From Nitrospirota bacterium (GTDB taxonomy: Bacteria; Nitrospinota_A; UBA7883; JACRGQ01), in the NCBI GenBank assembly GCA_024275775.1, contig JAJRYM010000227.1:1-21631 (forward strand): a stretch of 21,631 bases of DNA, written 5' to 3'. A model generated the notes under the pieces. It was not told the DNA's origin, searched no databases, and saw only the letters and a list, made by a program, of their open reading frames with translations. Positions 19,781 through 21,631 of the stretch are shown piece by piece. Position 1 is the stretch's first letter. Each line of letters begins with the position of its first letter. The position numbers and the translations under genes are program-made.

Positions 19781-21457
19781 TTAGCTTTTTTCCAAGCCCC
19801 ACTTCCTTAAAAGCCATACTTCGCAGACGGCCAGCAGAAGCAGTGTCAGAAAAGGCAGGTAGTAAACTTTCAGCGGCGTCGGTTTTTCAAGATAAAGAAA
19901 ATGCCACGATGAAATGGATTTCCGCATTCCTATATCGTGGTTGGAGCCGTCCCACCCGTTTATCGCTATCGGAATGAACCGGCCGGTTTCAAACTGGATA
20001 TCGTTTTCATCCGCCGTTTTAAGCGTCCGTTTTAGCACAAGCGTCCATACGCCGTCTTTGTAAACCGCTTTGCTGAAGAGATTCTGCCCGCTCTTCGGCT
20101 GTCTGCGGAAAGGTTTTGCAAAACCTGTCGCGTTCATCTCTACCGAGGGGCTTTCTTCCGCCGGGCGACCGTCGTAATCGGCCCGCCACCACCAGAGGTT
20201 CACCGGGTCGTTCGGATCGCCGTTGAGGAAATGCGGTTTCCTTGTCCCTTCGGGAATTTTTTGCGGGAACTGAACCATAAGCGCGTCGCGGTATTTCTTC
20301 GGTTTGTAGTCCGGCGAATAAATCGGAACGTACGTTTGAAGATTGCCTTTCTCTCCGGGTCTGTCACTATCAAGCTGGTGCAGTTCGTCTGTTCCTTCGT
20401 GAACAGTATCGGCAAAGCGGTCGTGCCACTCAAGGCGCAGGGCGATCTCATTTTCATTGAACAGCGCTTTTACGCGCACAAGGTCGATTGTTATGTTCTG
20501 CCATCTAGGTTTTATCAGCACGTTACCCGCAAGCCGAACATCCATCCCGTCGGTCTCGTTCCATAACGGGTCGGCCGAGGTTTCGGGAAGTTTCCCTTTT
20601 ATCTTTTTAACCTTCAGTACGTTCCCTGATACCGGCTGATATATAAGCGATTTCACGTACCGCGCCAGCGCCCACCGCTCGTCTTTCGAGAGTGCGGATT
20701 CGAAAGACGGCATGGGGCTTCCGTTGAGGCCGACGGTGATGGTGGTAAAAATTTCCTTTACCGATTCGCCGTGCTTATATTTCCAGCCTTTTGTGAGGTC
20801 GCGCGGAAGGATTGGGAATTTCCAGCTGTCGGTCATCCCTTTTGCCGACTCGCCGTTTCCCAGCCCGCGTTTGCCGTGGCACTGGAAGCATTGCGCTTTT
20901 TGGTAAGCCTCTTTGCCTCTCGCAACCGTTTCGGCCGAGAGCGGGGGAGGCTCCCCGACTTTCAGAACGTGATTGTAGCGATACTCCTCCCGCGTTTCGG
21001 GATCGTCCGATTTGCCCGCCTCCTCGTCGAAATCCCACAAGCTGAAATCCGGAATTTCCCGAAACGTCTGAATCAAGTAGATGACGGCCCATCGCTCCTC
21101 TTCGGAAAGGCCGGATTTCATATTTTCGTTATCGAAACCCTGCATGGCGGTTCCGGGGACACCGCGCGAAATGGTTTTAAAGAGATCTTCGTCGGTTGGG
21201 AGTTTGCCGGAACCGGTTGTGCGGAACTTGAAAACATTGGTCTTGAAATTTCTCGGCCGGGGGTTGAGGAACTTGGCCGCCGGGCCGTTGCCGCCTCCGT
21301 CAAGACCGTGGCAGAAACTGCATCTTTCAAAATAAACGACGCGACCTTTTTCAATGAGCGCCGGGGTTTTGGGAGGTTTGGGCTGTGCGGGCAGTATGGA
21401 AGCGTGAGCACCACCGGCGCAAAATATAAACAGCAGGCCGAATAGAAAACGCTTCAT
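19781..21457 (-). CDS. Dihaem cytochrome c fused to an ethylbenzene-dehydrogenase-gamma-like haem domain
   Basis: A 558-residue periplasmic electron carrier anchored at its C-terminus. A signal peptide ends near AHA (residue 19). Two cytochrome c domains follow, with haem motifs CSFCH (46-50) and CFQCH (190-194) and likely axial Met in GTAMQGF and GSPMPSF. From about residue 290 to 525 the sequence (LWNETDGMDVRL, ALRLEWHDRFAD, PIAINGWDGSN) resembles the haem b-binding gamma subunit of type II DMSO-reductase-family enzymes. A membrane helix lies at about 534-552. It starts three bases after the upstream cytochrome gene, with GGAGTAGGAA as ribosome-binding site. The partner could be a molybdoenzyme or a cytochrome bc complex outside the window. 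Confidence 0.85.
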   Translation of the reverse strand: MKRFLFGLLFIFCAGGAHASILPAQPKPPKTPALIEKGRVVYFERCSFCHGLDGGGNGPAAKFLNPRPRNFKTNVFKFRTTGSGKLPTDEDLFKTISRGVPGTAMQGFDNENMKSGLSEEERWAVIYLIQTFREIPDFSLWDFDEEAGKSDDPETREEYRYNHVLKVGEPPPLSAETVARGKEAYQKAQCFQCHGKRGLGNGESAKGMTDSWKFPILPRDLTKGWKYKHGESVKEIFTTITVGLNGSPMPSFESALSKDERWALARYVKSLIYQPVSGNVLKVKKIKGKLPETSADPLWNETDGMDVRLAGNVLIKPRWQNITIDLVRVKALFNENEIALRLEWHDRFADTVHEGTDELHQLDSDRPGEKGNLQTYVPIYSPDYKPKKYRDALMVQFPQKIPEGTRKPHFLNGDPNDPVNLWWWRADYDGRPAEESPSVEMNATGFAKPFRRQPKSGQNLFSKAVYKDGVWTLVLKRTLKTADENDIQFETGRFIPIAINGWDGSNHDIGMRKSISSWHFLYLEKPTPLKVYYLPFLTLLLLAVCEVWLLRKWGLEKS

Positions 21458-21460
21458 TTC

Positions 21461-21631
21461 CTACTCCAGCTTTTCACGGATGCGCGGGTTCTTCCGCGCG
21501 AGGTTGTATTCGCCCATGATAATCGACCAGATTTCATGTTCGGAAAGATCCGTCTGCCACTCCGGCATAGCCGAATCCCACGGCGTCGATTCCACCGGCA
21601 GACCTTTCCCGCCTATCGATATGCGCCAGAA
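21461..21631 (-). CDS. C-terminal part of a cytochrome c-like protein, partial
   Basis: The minus-strand frame entering from the window edge encodes 56 residues ending at TAG (21461-21463). The segment with SAMPEWQTDLSEHEIWSII has the typical end of a class I cytochrome c: an axial-ligand Met followed by Pro and a final helix with conserved acidic and Trp residues. The haem-binding CxxCH is outside the window. It is directly upstream of the dihaem cytochrome and surely in the same operon. Confidence 0.75.
   Translation of the reverse strand, partial: FWRISIGGKGLPVESTPWDSAMPEWQTDLSEHEIWSIIMGEYNLARKNPRIREKLE

Noticed and set aside
1..21631. CRISPR array or insertion sequence
   Set aside because: I found no regularly spaced direct repeats of CRISPR type and no transposase reading frame in the window.

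Overview
The window looks like an ordinary chromosomal stretch of a Gram-negative bacterium with an unusual RNA-gene region near its right end. An outer membrane is implied by a BamD-type lipoprotein, Lgt and a periplasmic c-type cytochrome with a signal peptide. ThyX, KtrA/TrkA, a CsoR-type copper sensor and a dihaem cytochrome fused to an ethylbenzene-dehydrogenase-gamma-like domain fit deltaproteobacterial or Nitrospinota/Nitrospirota-like lineages. That placement is inference with low confidence; no rRNA or marker phylogeny is available here.

Layout. 1-114 is the tail of a GGDEF protein. 111-3571 is a tight minus-strand run: nucleotidyltransferase, zinc MDR dehydrogenase, lgt and an rluD-type pseudouridine synthase, reading right to left. 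3684-8034 is a plus-strand run: thyX, a CheY-like receiver, a Glu-rich protein in the same reading frame after one TAG codon, and valS. bamD (minus) converges on valS and diverges from a ktrA/trkA-like gene (plus). xerD and an MBL-fold hydrolase (minus) overlap by 8 bases. 11199-14193 is a copper module, copA-copZ-csoR, with a candidate CsoR operator in front of copA. 14417-18953 holds gyrA, a TPR lipoprotein and serS. 18954-19780 has no protein gene. It holds a compound inverted-repeat element and a degraded tRNA-Ser array: one intact tRNA-Ser(TGA), one copy broken by two insertions, and one 3' remnant broken at the same T-loop position. 19781-21631 is a minus-strand cytochrome operon cut by the window edge.

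The most notable region is 18982-19731. Three related structured inserts of about 62 to 101 nt sit inside tRNA-Ser sequence, two at the identical T-loop position and one inside the anticodon, next to serS. I do not recognise this element as a named family. Other points worth checking are the in-frame TAG between the receiver and its acidic extension, Gln at the GyrA quinolone position 83, a Tyr in place of the conserved Asp of an MBL HxHxDH motif, and several promoters whose -10 box lies only 6 to 9 bases before the ATG, which suggests leaderless mRNAs.
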